This document shows, piece by piece, positions 26,452 through 34,780 of a DNA stretch of 64,000 nt; position 1 is the stretch's first letter, and every line of letters starts with the position of its first letter. A model generated the notes under the pieces. The model had not been told where the DNA came from and did no database searches. It was given only the letters and a program-made list of their open reading frames with translations. The DNA is from Amycolatopsis arida (lineage in GTDB: Bacteria > Actinomycetota > Actinomycetes > Mycobacteriales > Pseudonocardiaceae): NCBI RefSeq assembly GCF_900115565.1, contig NZ_FOWW01000001.1, positions 253,731 to 317,730 on the forward strand, in the 5' to 3' direction. The position numbers and the translations under genes are program-made.

Positions 26452-28001
26452 GCGACACTTCCTTCCATGACCATGTCCAGCACGTCCGCCTCGGTCAGCT
26501 CCGCCGCCGGCCGCTCGGCGAGCACCGTGCCCTCGCGCAGCACGAGGACCCGGTCGGCGAGCCCGAGGACCTCGGGGATCTCGCTGGAGACCAGCACGAT
26601 CGCCACCCCGCCCGCGGCGAGCTCGTGGATCAGCCGGTACAGCTCGGCCCTGGCGCCGACGTCGACGCCGCGGGTGGGCTCGTCCAGCAGCAGCACCCGG
26701 CAACCGTGCACCAGCCACCGGGCCACCACGACCTTCTGCTGGTTGCCGCCGGAGAGCGTGCGGATGATCCGCCGTGGGTCGGCCGGCCGCAACTCCAGCC
26801 GCTCCAGAGTGGACTTGGCGTCACGGTTCTCGCTGGCTCGCTGCGAGAAGCCGAACCGACTGTAGGCGCGGAGGCTGGCGAGGGTGACGTTGTGCATGAC
26901 GGGCATGTCCAGCACGAGCCCCTGGCTCTTGCGCTCCTCGGGGGCGAGCCCGACGCCGGCGTCGACCGCGGCGGCGACGCTGCCGGGGCGCAGTGCCCGG
27001 CCGGCGACGGAGACGGTGCCGGTGTCGGGGCGGCGCGCGCCGAAGATGGTCTCGAGGATCTCACTGCGGCCGGAGCCGACCAGGCCGGCGAGGCCGACGA
27101 TCTCGCCGGCGCGCACGGAGAAGGTGACGTCGCGGAACTCGCCGGCGCGGCCGAGCCCGGACACCCGCAGCACCTCGTCGCCGAGGTCGACGTGGGCCTG
27201 CTGGGCGGCGCGGAAGGCGGTCTCCACCTTGCGGCCGGCCATGAGGTCGACCAGCTCGGTGCCCGGGGTGCGGCGGGCGTCGAGGTTGGCCGCGACGGTG
27301 CGGCCGTCCTTGATGACGGTGACGCGATGGCCGATGCGGCGGATCTCCTCCATGCGGTGGGAGATGTAGACGACGGCGACGCCGTCGGCGGTGAGCTCGC
27401 CGACGATGCGGAAGAGGTTGTCGACCTCGTCGCTGGCCAATGCGGCGGTGGGCTCGTCGAGGACGATGAGGCGGGCGTCGTGGGCCAGGGCGCGGGCCAT
27501 CGAGACCAGCTGCTGCGCGGCGGCGGGCAGCCGGCCGACCTCGGCGTCGGGCGGGATCTCCGGGTGGCCGAGCCGGTCGAGCAGCGCCGCGGCCCGCGCG
27601 CGGGCCGCGGCGGGACGGGTGAAGCCGAAGCGGGAGCGCTCCTGGCCGAGGACGATGTTCTCGGCGACCGGGAGGGTGGGGATGAGGTCGAGCTCCTGGT
27701 ACATCGTGGCGATGCCGCGCCGCAGCGCGGCGACCGGTGAGGCGAGCGTGACCGGCCGGCCCCGCCAGACGATCTCGCCCGCGTCCGGCTGGTGGGCGCC
27801 GGCGAGGGTCTTGATGAGGGTGGACTTGCCGGCGCCGTTCTGGCCGAGCAGGCAGTGCACCTCGCCCGCGCGGACCTCCAGGTTCACCCCGTCGAGCGCA
27901 CGCACGCCGGGAAAGTTCTTGACGATGCCCCGCATCACGAGCAACGGTCGGGCTGCGCCGTCGCCATCCACGTCATCGTTCGACGCGTGCAGACTTACAT
28001 C
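26448..28001 (-). CDS. Sugar ABC transporter ATP-binding protein (RbsA-like, two domains)
   Basis: A 517-residue protein with two ATPase domains. Domain 1: Walker A GQNGAGKST (about 73), Walker B RLIVLDEPTAAL. Domain 2: a degenerate Walker A (GLVGSGRSEI), LSGGNQQKVV signature and VLLLDEPTRGVDVG. This arrangement is the carbohydrate uptake transporter-2 type. The start was set at GTG 28001 because a promoter (28034-28062) places transcription start near 28027; the longer frame to 28055 would begin inside the promoter. It is the first gene of the sugar operon. Confidence 0.9.
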   Translation of the reverse strand, partial: DVSLHASNDDVDGDGAARPLLVMRGIVKNFPGVRALDGVNLEVRAGEVHCLLGQNGAGKSTLIKTLAGAHQPDAGEIVWRGRPVTLASPVAALRRGIATMYQELDLIPTLPVAENIVLGQERSRFGFTRPAAARARAAALLDRLGHPEIPPDAEVGRLPAAAQQLVSMARALAHDARLIVLDEPTAALASDEVDNLFRIVGELTADGVAVVYISHRMEEIRRIGHRVTVIKDGRTVAANLDARRTPGTELVDLMAGRKVETAFRAAQQAHVDLGDEVLRVSGLGRAGEFRDVTFSVRAGEIVGLAGLVGSGRSEILETIFGARRPDTGTVSVAGRALRPGSVAAAVDAGVGLAPEERKSQGLVLDMPVMHNVTLASLRAYSRFGFSQRASENRDAKSTLERLELRPADPRRIIRTLSGGNQQKVVVARWLVHGCRVLLLDEPTRGVDVGARAELYRLIHELAAGGVAIVLVSSEIPEVLGLADRVLVLREGTVLAERPAAELTEADVLDMVMEGSVA

Positions 28002-28033
28002 CACCTCGGCCCCACTTCGTCCTGTGCCATGCA

Positions 28034-28062
28034 AAAGTAGGGTGACGGCGCCCACCCGTCAA
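28034..28062 (-). promoter_or_regulatory. Sigma-70-type promoter of the ABC/ThuA/ebo block
   Basis: On the minus strand TTGACG (28057-28062) and TACTTT (28034-28039) are separated by exactly 17 bp. The predicted start near 28027 leaves a 5' UTR of about 26 bases before the GTG at 28001. This is the best consensus promoter in the window. Confidence 0.72.
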
Positions 28063-28521
28063 GGTGAACTTCGCTCCGTGACGCCTGGCCGCCCGACGCT
28101 TCGTTCCGTGACGAACCCTTCGGTTTCCGACCGTCCGCGCCGCTCTCACCTGCGGCAACCCGGCAGCCTTCGCCGACTCCGTCATCTCGGGCACGAGCCA
28201 GCCGTTCGAGACGGCGGGGCTCGACGTCGGCACCGAAGCGCGGTTCGACGGCCGCCAGGCGGAAGCGGTCCTCGAATCGGCGGGCTAGGCGGTGACGGCG
28301 GCGGCCGCCGAAAACGGTGCTGCCGGGCATGACCTACACCGACGAGGCCACTTCCACGGTCGGCGTGGTGCTGCTCGTCAGCCGGTGACGCTGCCGGACA
28401 GGTTGGCGGTGTTGTTGCTGCCGGGTGAGCCCGCACCCCCGGTGCGCGTCACCAGCCGCCCGTTCGCCGTGGCCGTCGCGAGCCGAGACGCTCCGTGTGC
28501 GGCTCGCTCGCCGCCGTTCAC
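28063..28521. other. Non-coding / decayed region upstream of the ABC operon
   Basis: No intact gene is supported here apart from the 15-bp direct repeats at 28069-28113. Short plus-strand codon-like stretches (for example GNPAAFADSVISGTSQPFET, ending at about 28288) look like a leftover 3' end of an unidentified gene, but the fragment is too short to name. Confidence 0.3.
28069..28113. promoter_or_regulatory. Two 15-bp direct repeats upstream of the -35 box
   Basis: CTTCGCTCCGTGACG (28069-28083) and CTTCGTTCCGTGACG (28099-28113) differ at one base and are 30 bp apart, about three helical turns. Lying just upstream of the -35 box, they could bind an activator or repressor of the sugar operon; the regulator is not identified. 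Confidence 0.5.
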
Positions 28522-28665
28522 TCACGAGGCGGGTGGACCGTCCGGGCGCCACGTGCTCGCCCGTTCGCGCGGCGCGCCGAGCCGTTCCCGGTGCGCGGCC
28601 AGTGCCCTCACGCCCTCGCCGGTCAGCCGGATCCAGGTCTCCGGGCGCTTGCCCTGAACCGCGGG
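28522..28665 (-). pseudogene. Remnant of a winged-helix transcriptional regulator
   Basis: About 45 codons, ending in TGA at 28522, encode GKRPETWIRLTGEGVRALAA, which fits the wing and C-terminal helix of ArsR/PadR-like regulators (GRRPRTWxxLTxxGRxAL). The DNA-recognition half upstream is missing. It lies between the ABC operon and the GbsR-like regulator. Confidence is limited by the short length. Confidence 0.45.
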
Positions 28666-28732
28666 CCGCGGCGAGCGGCGGGATCGCGGCCAGCACGAGC
28701 CGGCCGGCGCTCCAGTTCGCGGGTCCAGAGGG

Positions 28733-29449
28733 TCAGCGGGCCTGGCGGGTGGCGCGAAACCGCTGCCAGTGGTCGGCGACCTGAACCATGTCCCGGGCGA
28801 GCTCGTCGAAGAACGCGTGCATGTCCTTCAGCCGCGCGCCGGCGGGCGTGTCGGTGCCGAAGGCCTCCGCTCCCTCGTGGGCGACGTCGGCCCACGCCAC
28901 GGTCGCCCGGGTGCTCACCTCCCACGCGCGCATCCACACGTCGTCGTCGATGACGTAGCGCTCGCGCCGCCGCAGGGTGTCGCGCTCGCGCCGGACCAGC
29001 CCCAGTTCCTCCAGGTAGCCGACCGCCTTGGAGATCGACGCCGGGCTGACCCGCAACCGACCGACCAGCTCGGCCGCGGTGAGGCTGCCGGCGTCGGTCG
29101 CGTAGAGGCTGGCCAGCACCCTGGCCGCCATCCTCGGCAACCCGTTTCGCAACATGACCTCGGTGAACCGCTCCAGGAAGGAGTGCACCGCCGCCGGGTC
29201 GCGGCCCGACGTTCCGGTCTCCGGCACCACGGCGAGCGTCAACGGGCTGCGCCGGCGGGCCCGCCGTTCGGTGCTCAGCTGCGCCCGATCGGCCCGGTAG
29301 CTGCCCGGCCCGCCGTTGCGTGCCACTTCCCGACTGATGGTCGACGTGGGCCGGTCCAACTGCCGGGCGATCTCGGCGTAGCCGAGCCCTTCGAGCAGGC
29401 CCGCGGCGATGCGCCGGCGGTCGTCGTAGCTGAGCCTGCTACCCGGCAT
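28733..29449 (-). CDS. GbsR/MarR-type regulator with N-terminal IS30-like HTH
   Basis: A 238-residue regulator with two DNA-binding parts. The N-terminal segment (RLSYDDRRRIAAGLLEGLGY then TSTISREVARNGG) is the HTH of IS30-type transposases, and residues about 110-190 form a MarR/GbsR winged helix (LTAAELVGRLRVSPASISKA, then ERYVIDDDVW). Domesticated fusions of this kind are widespread in actinomycetes. It is divergent from a cytochrome P450, with a 223-bp AT-rich intergenic region carrying repeated ATTGCAA boxes, so it probably controls itself and the P450. ATG 29449 was chosen because a purine-rich GGGAGGCGAGG precedes it. Confidence 0.8.
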   Translation of the reverse strand: MPGSRLSYDDRRRIAAGLLEGLGYAEIARQLDRPTSTISREVARNGGPGSYRADRAQLSTERRARRRSPLTLAVVPETGTSGRDPAAVHSFLERFTEVMLRNGLPRMAARVLASLYATDAGSLTAAELVGRLRVSPASISKAVGYLEELGLVRRERDTLRRRERYVIDDDVWMRAWEVSTRATVAWADVAHEGAEAFGTDTPAGARLKDMHAFFDELARDMVQVADHWQRFRATRQAR

Positions 29450-29506
29450 CCTGCCTCGCCTCCCGATGGTCGTGCCCTGGGTCCAGTGTGCTTTCATCGC
29501 CAACCC

Positions 29507-29611
29507 ATTGCAACACAGGGCAACAGCTCATTGCATTACCTGGCACCGCCATTGCAACAATATCCGGGAAAATCCCTGATATATCCCGAATCAACGCGGA
29601 TCCTGTTGCCC
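29507..29611. promoter_or_regulatory. Operator-like repeats between regulator and P450
   Basis: ATTGCAACA (29507), ATTGCATTA (29530) and ATTGCAACA (29551) are spaced 23 and 21 bp, about two helical turns. GGGCAACAG (29518-29526) recurs as its exact reverse complement CTGTTGCCC (29603-29611). The region is unusually AT-rich for this window. Likely targets of the flanking GbsR-like regulator. Confidence 0.5.
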
Positions 29612-29672
29612 ATCGGAGAAAGTTTGCTTAGCGTTCGTGGAAACCGAAACGACCAGCGCCAGGAGCGACGCG

Positions 29673-30872
29673 ATGACCGACATCCTTCACGAGGCGACCT
29701 TGCCGATCGGTGCCCCCGACGGTCGGCCCCTCGACCCGCCGGACCGGCTGGCGTGGCTGCGCGAGCACCGACCGGTGAGCCGGATGCGGTACCCGGACGG
29801 ACACGTGGGCTGGTTGGTGACCGGTCACGCCGCGGTGCGGGCTGTGCTGGCGGACCGGCGGTTCAGCACCAGGCTCGAGCTTGCGCACAACCCGTACGGC
29901 TCCGGTGAGGACGCGCCACTGCCGCCCGCGCAGCCGGGGGACTTCCTCCACGTCGACCCGCCCGAGCACACTCGGTACCGGCGGCTGCTCACCGGAGAGT
30001 TCACGGTGCGCCGGATGCGGCAGCTCGCCGACCGAGTCGAGCGGTTCACCGCCGAGCGGCTGGACGCCATGGAGCGGCAGGGCCCCCCGGCGGACCTGGT
30101 GCCGGCGTTCGCGCAGGCGGTTCCCGCGCTGGTGATCTGTGACCTGCTCGGGGTGCCCTACGCCGACCGGGAGCGGTTCCACCACCACGCCGTGGTCGTC
30201 ACCGGTTCGATCGGGACCGCGGAGGAGCAGGCGGCGTCGTACCTGGCGTTGCAGGAGTACCTGGCGGAGCTGGTGCCGGCCAAGCGCGCCGAGCCGACCG
30301 ACGACCTGCTCAGCGGGTTGACCAGGACCGACCTCACCGACGAGGAGCTGACCAACATCGGCGTCCTGCTGCTGGGGGCCGGGCTGGACACCACGGCGAA
30401 CATGCTCGCGCTGGGCACGTTCGCCCTGCTGGGACGGCCGGAGCGGGTGGCGGCCCTGCGCGCCGATCCCGGCCTGGTCGAGCCGGCGGTGGAGGAGTTG
30501 CTGCGGTACCTGAGCATCGTGCCGGCCACCGTGCGGGTCGCACTGGAGGACGTCGAGATCGCCGGCGAGACGATCGCGGCCGGCGACACGGTGACCGTCT
30601 CGCTGACCGCCGCCAACCGCGATCCGGAGCGCTTCCCCGAGCCGGACACGCTCGTGTTGAGCCGCGCGGCCACCGGCCACGCCGCCTTCGGCCACGGGCT
30701 CCACCAGTGCCTCGGCCAGCAACTGGCGCGGGTGGAGCTGAGGATCGCTTTCCCCGCGCTGCTGTCCCGGTTCCCCACCCTCCGCCTGGCCGTGCCTTCC
30801 GAGGCGGTCCGCTTCCGCTCCGACGCCCTCATCCACGGCGTCCACGCCCTCCCCGTCACCTGGGACACGTGA
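29673..30872 (+). CDS. Cytochrome P450
   Basis: A 399-residue bacterial class I P450 that needs ferredoxin for electrons. Oxygen-binding I-helix is GAGLDTT, the ExxR motif is EELLRYL, and the heme loop is FGHGLHQCLGQ with Cys as the iron ligand. HVDPPEHTRYRRLL is the C-helix block. The pattern resembles CYP105/CYP107 secondary metabolite hydroxylases, but the substrate is unknown and no ferredoxin gene adjoins it. ATG 29673 has AGGAG upstream; an ATG at 29637 is weaker. It is divergent from the GbsR-like regulator. Confidence 0.9.
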   Translation: MTDILHEATLPIGAPDGRPLDPPDRLAWLREHRPVSRMRYPDGHVGWLVTGHAAVRAVLADRRFSTRLELAHNPYGSGEDAPLPPAQPGDFLHVDPPEHTRYRRLLTGEFTVRRMRQLADRVERFTAERLDAMERQGPPADLVPAFAQAVPALVICDLLGVPYADRERFHHHAVVVTGSIGTAEEQAASYLALQEYLAELVPAKRAEPTDDLLSGLTRTDLTDEELTNIGVLLLGAGLDTTANMLALGTFALLGRPERVAALRADPGLVEPAVEELLRYLSIVPATVRVALEDVEIAGETIAAGDTVTVSLTAANRDPERFPEPDTLVLSRAATGHAAFGHGLHQCLGQQLARVELRIAFPALLSRFPTLRLAVPSEAVRFRSDALIHGVHALPVTWDT

Positions 30873-30899
30873 ACGCCGTGGAGTCAGGGAGCGCGGTCC

Positions 30900-32300
30900 T
30901 CACATGTTGATCATGTGGCCGGCCAGGCCGTGGACCGCCTCCTTGACCGCCTCGCCGAGGGTGGGGTGGGCGTGGACGTTCCGCGCGACCTCGTGCACGG
31001 TCAGGTCCCACTGCTGCGCCAGCGTGAGCTCCGGCAGCAGCTCGGTCACGTCCGGCCCGATGAGGTGCGCGCCGATGATCTCGCCGTACTTCGCGTCGCT
31101 GATCAGCTTCACGAAGCCGACCGTGTCGCCGAGGCCGTGAGCCTTTCCGTTGGCGGTGAACGGGAACTTCGCCACCCGCACGTCGAAACCGCGTTCCTGG
31201 GCCTGCGCCTCGGTCCACCCGAAGCTGGCGATCTGCGGCTGGCAGTACGTCGCCCGCGGAATCATCTGGTAGTCCAGCTCCATCGTCTCCGCGTCGGCGA
31301 TCGTCTCGGCCGCCACGATCCCCATCGCCTCCGCCGCGTGCGCCAGCATCAGCTTCGCGGTCACGTCCCCGATCGCGAAGATGTGCGGCACGCTGGTCCG
31401 GCACCGCCCGTCCACCTCGATCGCGCCGCGCTCGGTGAGCCGCACCCCGGCCTTCTCCAGCCCGTAGCCCTCGACCCGCGGCTGGAACCCCATCGCCTGC
31501 AGCACCCGGTCCGCCTCGAGGACCCGCTCCTCGCTCTCCCGCGACACGGTGACCCGCACCTTCTCACCGCTGTCGTCGATCGACTCGACTCGCGTGGAGG
31601 TCAACACCTCGATCCCCAGCCGCCGGTAGCGCCGGGCCAGCTCGGTTGACACCTCCTCGTCCTCCAGCGGCACCATCCGGTCGAGGAACTCCACGATCGT
31701 CACCTGCACGCCGTAGTTGCGCAGCACATACGCGAACTCCACGCCGATCGCGCCGGCACCGGCGATCACGACGCTCTCCGGCAGCTCCGCCTCGAGGATC
31801 TGCTCCTCGTACGTCACCACCCGCTCGCTCACCCGCGTGCCCGGCAGCAGTTTCGGCGTCGCGCCGGCCGCGATGATGCAGTGGTCGAACGTCACCGTGT
31901 CGGTGCCGCCGTCCCGGCGCCGCACCGTGATCGTCTTGTCGTCGTCGAACGAGCCCCACCCCTCGAACTGGCTGATGCCGTTCTTCTTCATCAGGTAGTG
32001 CACGCCCTTGACCCGGCCGTCGGCGACCTTCCGGCTCCGCCGGTACGCCGCGCCGTAGTCGAAGCTGACCTCGCCGTCCACCTGGATGCCGAACGTCCGC
32101 GCCTCGTGCTGGAACAGGTGCGCGAGCTCGGCGTTGCGCAGCAACGCCTTCGAGGGTATGCACCCGACGTTCAGGCACACACCGCCCCAGTACCGCTCCT
32201 CGATGATGGCGGTGTCCAGCCCCAGCTGGGCCGCCCGGATCGCGGCCACGTAGCCACCCGGTCCCGCACCCAGCACCACGACGTCGAAGTGTTCACTCAT
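30900..32300 (-). CDS. lpdA: Dihydrolipoyl dehydrogenase
   Basis: A 466-residue flavoprotein (E3) that re-oxidises dihydrolipoamide in 2-oxo acid dehydrogenase complexes with NAD. The FAD motif is [16 protein letters not shown], the redox disulfide is [13 protein letters not shown], the NAD motif [12 protein letters not shown], and the C-terminal active site HAHPTLGE. No E1 or E2 genes are next to it. A -10 hexamer CATAAT (32308-32313) lies 7 nt before the ATG, suggesting a leaderless mRNA. The next gene upstream is on the same strand. Confidence 0.95.
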   Translation of the reverse strand: MSEHFDVVVLGAGPGGYVAAIRAAQLGLDTAIIEERYWGGVCLNVGCIPSKALLRNAELAHLFQHEARTFGIQVDGEVSFDYGAAYRRSRKVADGRVKGVHYLMKKNGISQFEGWGSFDDDKTITVRRRDGGTDTVTFDHCIIAAGATPKLLPGTRVSERVVTYEEQILEAELPESVVIAGAGAIGVEFAYVLRNYGVQVTIVEFLDRMVPLEDEEVSTELARRYRRLGIEVLTSTRVESIDDSGEKVRVTVSRESEERVLEADRVLQAMGFQPRVEGYGLEKAGVRLTERGAIEVDGRCRTSVPHIFAIGDVTAKLMLAHAAEAMGIVAAETIADAETMELDYQMIPRATYCQPQIASFGWTEAQAQERGFDVRVAKFPFTANGKAHGLGDTVGFVKLISDAKYGEIIGAHLIGPDVTELLPELTLAQQWDLTVHEVARNVHAHPTLGEAVKEAVHGLAGHMINM

Positions 32301-32307
32301 ACGGCGG

Positions 32308-32313
32308 ATTATG
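32308..32313 (-). promoter_or_regulatory. Leaderless lpdA promoter, -10 box
   Basis: CATAAT on the minus strand ends 7 nt before the ATG at 32300. No ribosome binding site is visible before the start. A -35 match is not evident. Confidence 0.45.
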
Positions 32314-32322
32314 CCGCCCGGC

Positions 32323-33123
32323 TCAGCCCTCCCGCAGTGCCGGTGGCCGCTCGCCGCGCACCTCGGCGACACACTGGGTGATCGCCGCCATCACCCGTCG
32401 GGTCGCCTCGGCCACCGCCGCCGCGGTCGGCCGCGAACCGGCCAGGTCGGCGAGGTTCACCGGTGGCCCGGCGACCACGTGCACGGTCCGCCGTGGCACG
32501 ACCCTGGGTAGCCGCCGACCGCCACGCGGCAGCACGCGTTGCGTCCCCCACACGGCGACCGGCACCACCGGCGCCCCGGTGGCCAGCGCGATCCGCACCA
32601 GCCCGGCCTTGCCCGGCCCCGGCCACCCGTCGGCCCGCTCGGGGAAGCCGCCCTCCGGAAAGACCACCACGGCCTCTCCCTCGCGCACCGCCCCCACCGC
32701 ACGCTGGTAGGCGAGGTACGCCTCCCGGGCGCTGGTCGCCTCGCGACGCACCGGGATGTGCCCACCCGACGCCATCACCGCGCGCACCACCGGCACCCGC
32801 CACAGGCCGGCCTTCGCCAGGAACCGCGGCACCCGACCGCCGGCGAGGCAGAACGCGGTCAGCACCACCGGGTCGAGGTTGGACAGGTGGTTGGCGGCCA
32901 CCAGCACGCCGCCCTCGCGCGGCAACCGGTCGGCACCGGAGAGCCGCAGCCGGGTCCCGAGCGCGAGCACCGGCCACACGACGTCGATCGCCAGCCCGAA
33001 CCAACGGCCGCGGCCGCGCCGGGGGAACCGGAGTCCGAGCCGGACCGGCGCGGCACCGGTCGGCGGGGCGGCCGGGGACGCCCGGCGCCGACCGGATCGA
33101 TCGAAGAGCACGTCAGCCCACAC
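32323..33123 (-). CDS. 1-acyl-sn-glycerol-3-phosphate acyltransferase family
   Basis: A 266-residue PlsC-family acyltransferase. The catalytic NHxxxxD motif is NHLSNLDP (near residue 79), and the phosphate-binding FPEGG follows near residue 153. Such enzymes acylate lysophosphatidate in phospholipid synthesis at the membrane; the longer family also includes lipid modification enzymes. The N-terminal 35 residues are Arg-rich. The GTG at 33123 comes directly after the TGA of a small 58-codon gene (TGAGTG), so translation is probably coupled; a later in-frame start is possible. Confidence 0.82.
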   Translation of the reverse strand: MWADVLFDRSGRRRASPAAPPTGAAPVRLGLRFPRRGRGRWFGLAIDVVWPVLALGTRLRLSGADRLPREGGVLVAANHLSNLDPVVLTAFCLAGGRVPRFLAKAGLWRVPVVRAVMASGGHIPVRREATSAREAYLAYQRAVGAVREGEAVVVFPEGGFPERADGWPGPGKAGLVRIALATGAPVVPVAVWGTQRVLPRGGRRLPRVVPRRTVHVVAGPPVNLADLAGSRPTAAAVAEATRRVMAAITQCVAEVRGERPPALREG

Positions 33124-33300
33124 TCACCGGTCGGAGTCGGCCTCGACCGGCCACCCCGCGTACTCCCGCACGAGCCGCTGCGCCCGGACGAGGCCGGGCA
33201 GCTCCCGCGGGTCGAGCTCGCCGAGCTCGGCCTTGTGCTGTGCCTCGGCCAGCTTGGTCAACAAACCCACGACGTCGACCGTGTCCTGCCGCGCCATCAT
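33124..33300 (-). CDS. Small hypothetical protein, 58 residues
   Basis: A short gene running directly into the acyltransferase. Two ATGs start the frame and GGAGGG lies six bases upstream, an ideal ribosome binding site. The product (MARQDTVDVVGLLTKLAEAQHKA... ending EADSDR) is charged, helical and without membrane segments or signals. No family was recognised. Tight spacing and coupling with the acyltransferase support a real gene that helps it, or serves to couple translation. Confidence 0.65.
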   Translation of the reverse strand: MMARQDTVDVVGLLTKLAEAQHKAELGELDPRELPGLVRAQRLVREYAGWPVEADSDR

Positions 33301-33326
33301 CGGTTGCCCTCCGCCTCAGCAGGTCC

Positions 33327-33770
33327 TCAGGAGACCTTGTCCAGGATGACCACGGGGATGTCCCGATCGGTCTTCCGCTGGTACTCGTCGTAGTCCGGCC
33401 AGACCTCGACCATCCTCGGCCACAGCTCGGCCTTCTCCTCCGTGCTCGCGGTGCGCGCGCGGACGGTGAACCTGCCCGGCCCCACCTGGATCTGCGCCTC
33501 CGGGTTGGCCAGGAGGTTCAGGTACCACCCGGGGTGGTTGGGGTCTCCGCCCTTGGAGGCCACGACCACGTAGGAGCCGTCGTGCTCCTGGTAGATCAGC
33601 GGGAACTTGCGGTCCTCGCCGGTCTTGCGGCCCTTCGTCGTGAGGATCAGGCACGGCGCGCCGCGCTCCCAGATGTGCCCGACCTCGCCGTTGGTCTCCT
33701 CGTAGCGACGGACGTGCTCGTCACCGTACAGCATGCGTTGGTGTCCCTTCGTCGGTTCGGCGTCGCTCAC
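33327..33770 (-). CDS. F420-type nitroreductase/deazaflavin-dependent oxidoreductase
   Basis: A 147-residue protein of the Ddn/DUF385 family (split beta-barrel). ILTTKGRKTGEDRKFPLIY and NHPGWYLNLLANP are characteristic and form the F420-binding groove, so it should reduce quinones or nitro compounds with reduced F420. GTG at 33770 has GGGGGAGCG upstream; no membrane anchor is visible. It lies on the same strand as the small gene and PlsC homolog, 26 bp apart. Presence of F420-type enzymes is typical of actinomycetes. Confidence 0.85.
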   Translation of the reverse strand: MSDAEPTKGHQRMLYGDEHVRRYEETNGEVGHIWERGAPCLILTTKGRKTGEDRKFPLIYQEHDGSYVVVASKGGDPNHPGWYLNLLANPEAQIQVGPGRFTVRARTASTEEKAELWPRMVEVWPDYDEYQRKTDRDIPVVILDKVS

Positions 33771-33805
33771 CCCGCTCCCCCGGGAGCGAGTTCGCCCTTC
33801 TCAAC

Positions 33806-34780
33806 CTACTGCCGGTCGGCCGGATCGGGCGCGTCGAGCACGGCGCGCAGCAGTGCCGGGTCGACGTTGCCGCCGGAGATCACCACGACCGTGGGACCGG
33901 CGGGCAGTTCGGCGGCGTACCGGTGGTAGGCGGCGAGCCCGACGGCGCCACTCGGCTCGGCGACCAGGCGGGCGGAGTGGGCCAGCTCTACCATCGCCCG
34001 GCGGATCTCGTCCTCGCTCACCGTGACGATGTCGTCGAGCACGGCCCGCAGGTGGGCGAACGTCAGCTCGGACGGCTGGGAGCGCAGCCCGTCGGCGATC
34101 GTGCGGGCCCGCCGCTCCACCGGCCAGTCCACCCGCTCTCCCGCCCGCAGGCTCGCCCGCGCGTCCGCGGCCAACTCCGGCTCGACGCCGACGACGGCGG
34201 CGTTCGGGCAGAGCGCCCTGACCGCGGTGCCGATGCCCGAGGCCAGTCCGCCGCCGCTGACCGGGACCAGCACCAGCGCCACGTCGGGCAGGTCGGCGGC
34301 GATCTCCAGGCCGATCGTGCCCTGCCCGGCGATGACGTCCGGGTGGTCGAACGGCGGGACGAGCACCGCGCCGCGCTCGGCCACGATGTTGTAGGCGGCC
34401 GACTCCCGCTCGCCGATCGGCACCAGCACGACCTCCGCGCCGTACTCCCGGGTCCGGTCCACCTTGACCCGTGGGGTGACGTCGGGCATCACGATGTGCG
34501 CGGGCACGCCGTACGCGCGGGCCGCGTAGGCGACCGCCTGTGCGTGGTTGCCGCTGGAGTAGGCCACCACCCCGCGGGCCCTGGTGCGCTCGTCGAGCCG
34601 GGCGATGGCGGAGAACGCGCCGCGGATCTTGAACGCGCCGATCGGCTGCAGGCTCTCCGGCTTGAGCCACAGTGGACGCTCCGGGTCGGCCGACGGAGCG
34701 GGCAGCAGCGGGGTGCGCACGACCGAGGTCCGAACGCGGTCGGCGGCGGCGCGGATGTCGTCGAGAGTCACCAGGTGCAC
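33806..34780 (-). CDS. Threonine/serine dehydratase (PLP-dependent)
   Basis: A 324-residue fold-type II PLP enzyme. The Schiff-base lysine lies in LQPIGAFKIRGA (about residue 51), the phosphate-binding loop is SGGGLASGIG and the substrate loop is SSGNHAQAVA. Length is the catabolic type without a regulatory ACT domain, so threonine dehydratase, serine dehydratase or serine racemase are all possible. GTG start at 34780; the upstream region is a 444-bp gap. It lies on the minus strand and diverges from the LacI gene. Confidence 0.88.
   Translation of the reverse strand: MHLVTLDDIRAAADRVRTSVVRTPLLPAPSADPERPLWLKPESLQPIGAFKIRGAFSAIARLDERTRARGVVAYSSGNHAQAVAYAARAYGVPAHIVMPDVTPRVKVDRTREYGAEVVLVPIGERESAAYNIVAERGAVLVPPFDHPDVIAGQGTIGLEIAADLPDVALVLVPVSGGGLASGIGTAVRALCPNAAVVGVEPELAADARASLRAGERVDWPVERRARTIADGLRSQPSELTFAHLRAVLDDIVTVSEDEIRRAMVELAHSARLVAEPSGAVGLAAYHRYAAELPAGPTVVVISGGNVDPALLRAVLDAPDPADRQ

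Noticed and set aside
28150-28290. Short plus-strand codons resembling a C terminus
   Set aside because: Too short to name, no start and no recognised family; reported only as possible debris.
28733-28990. IS30 transposase
   Set aside because: The HTH resembles IS30, but no DDE catalytic domain or inverted repeats follow; the gene is a regulator.
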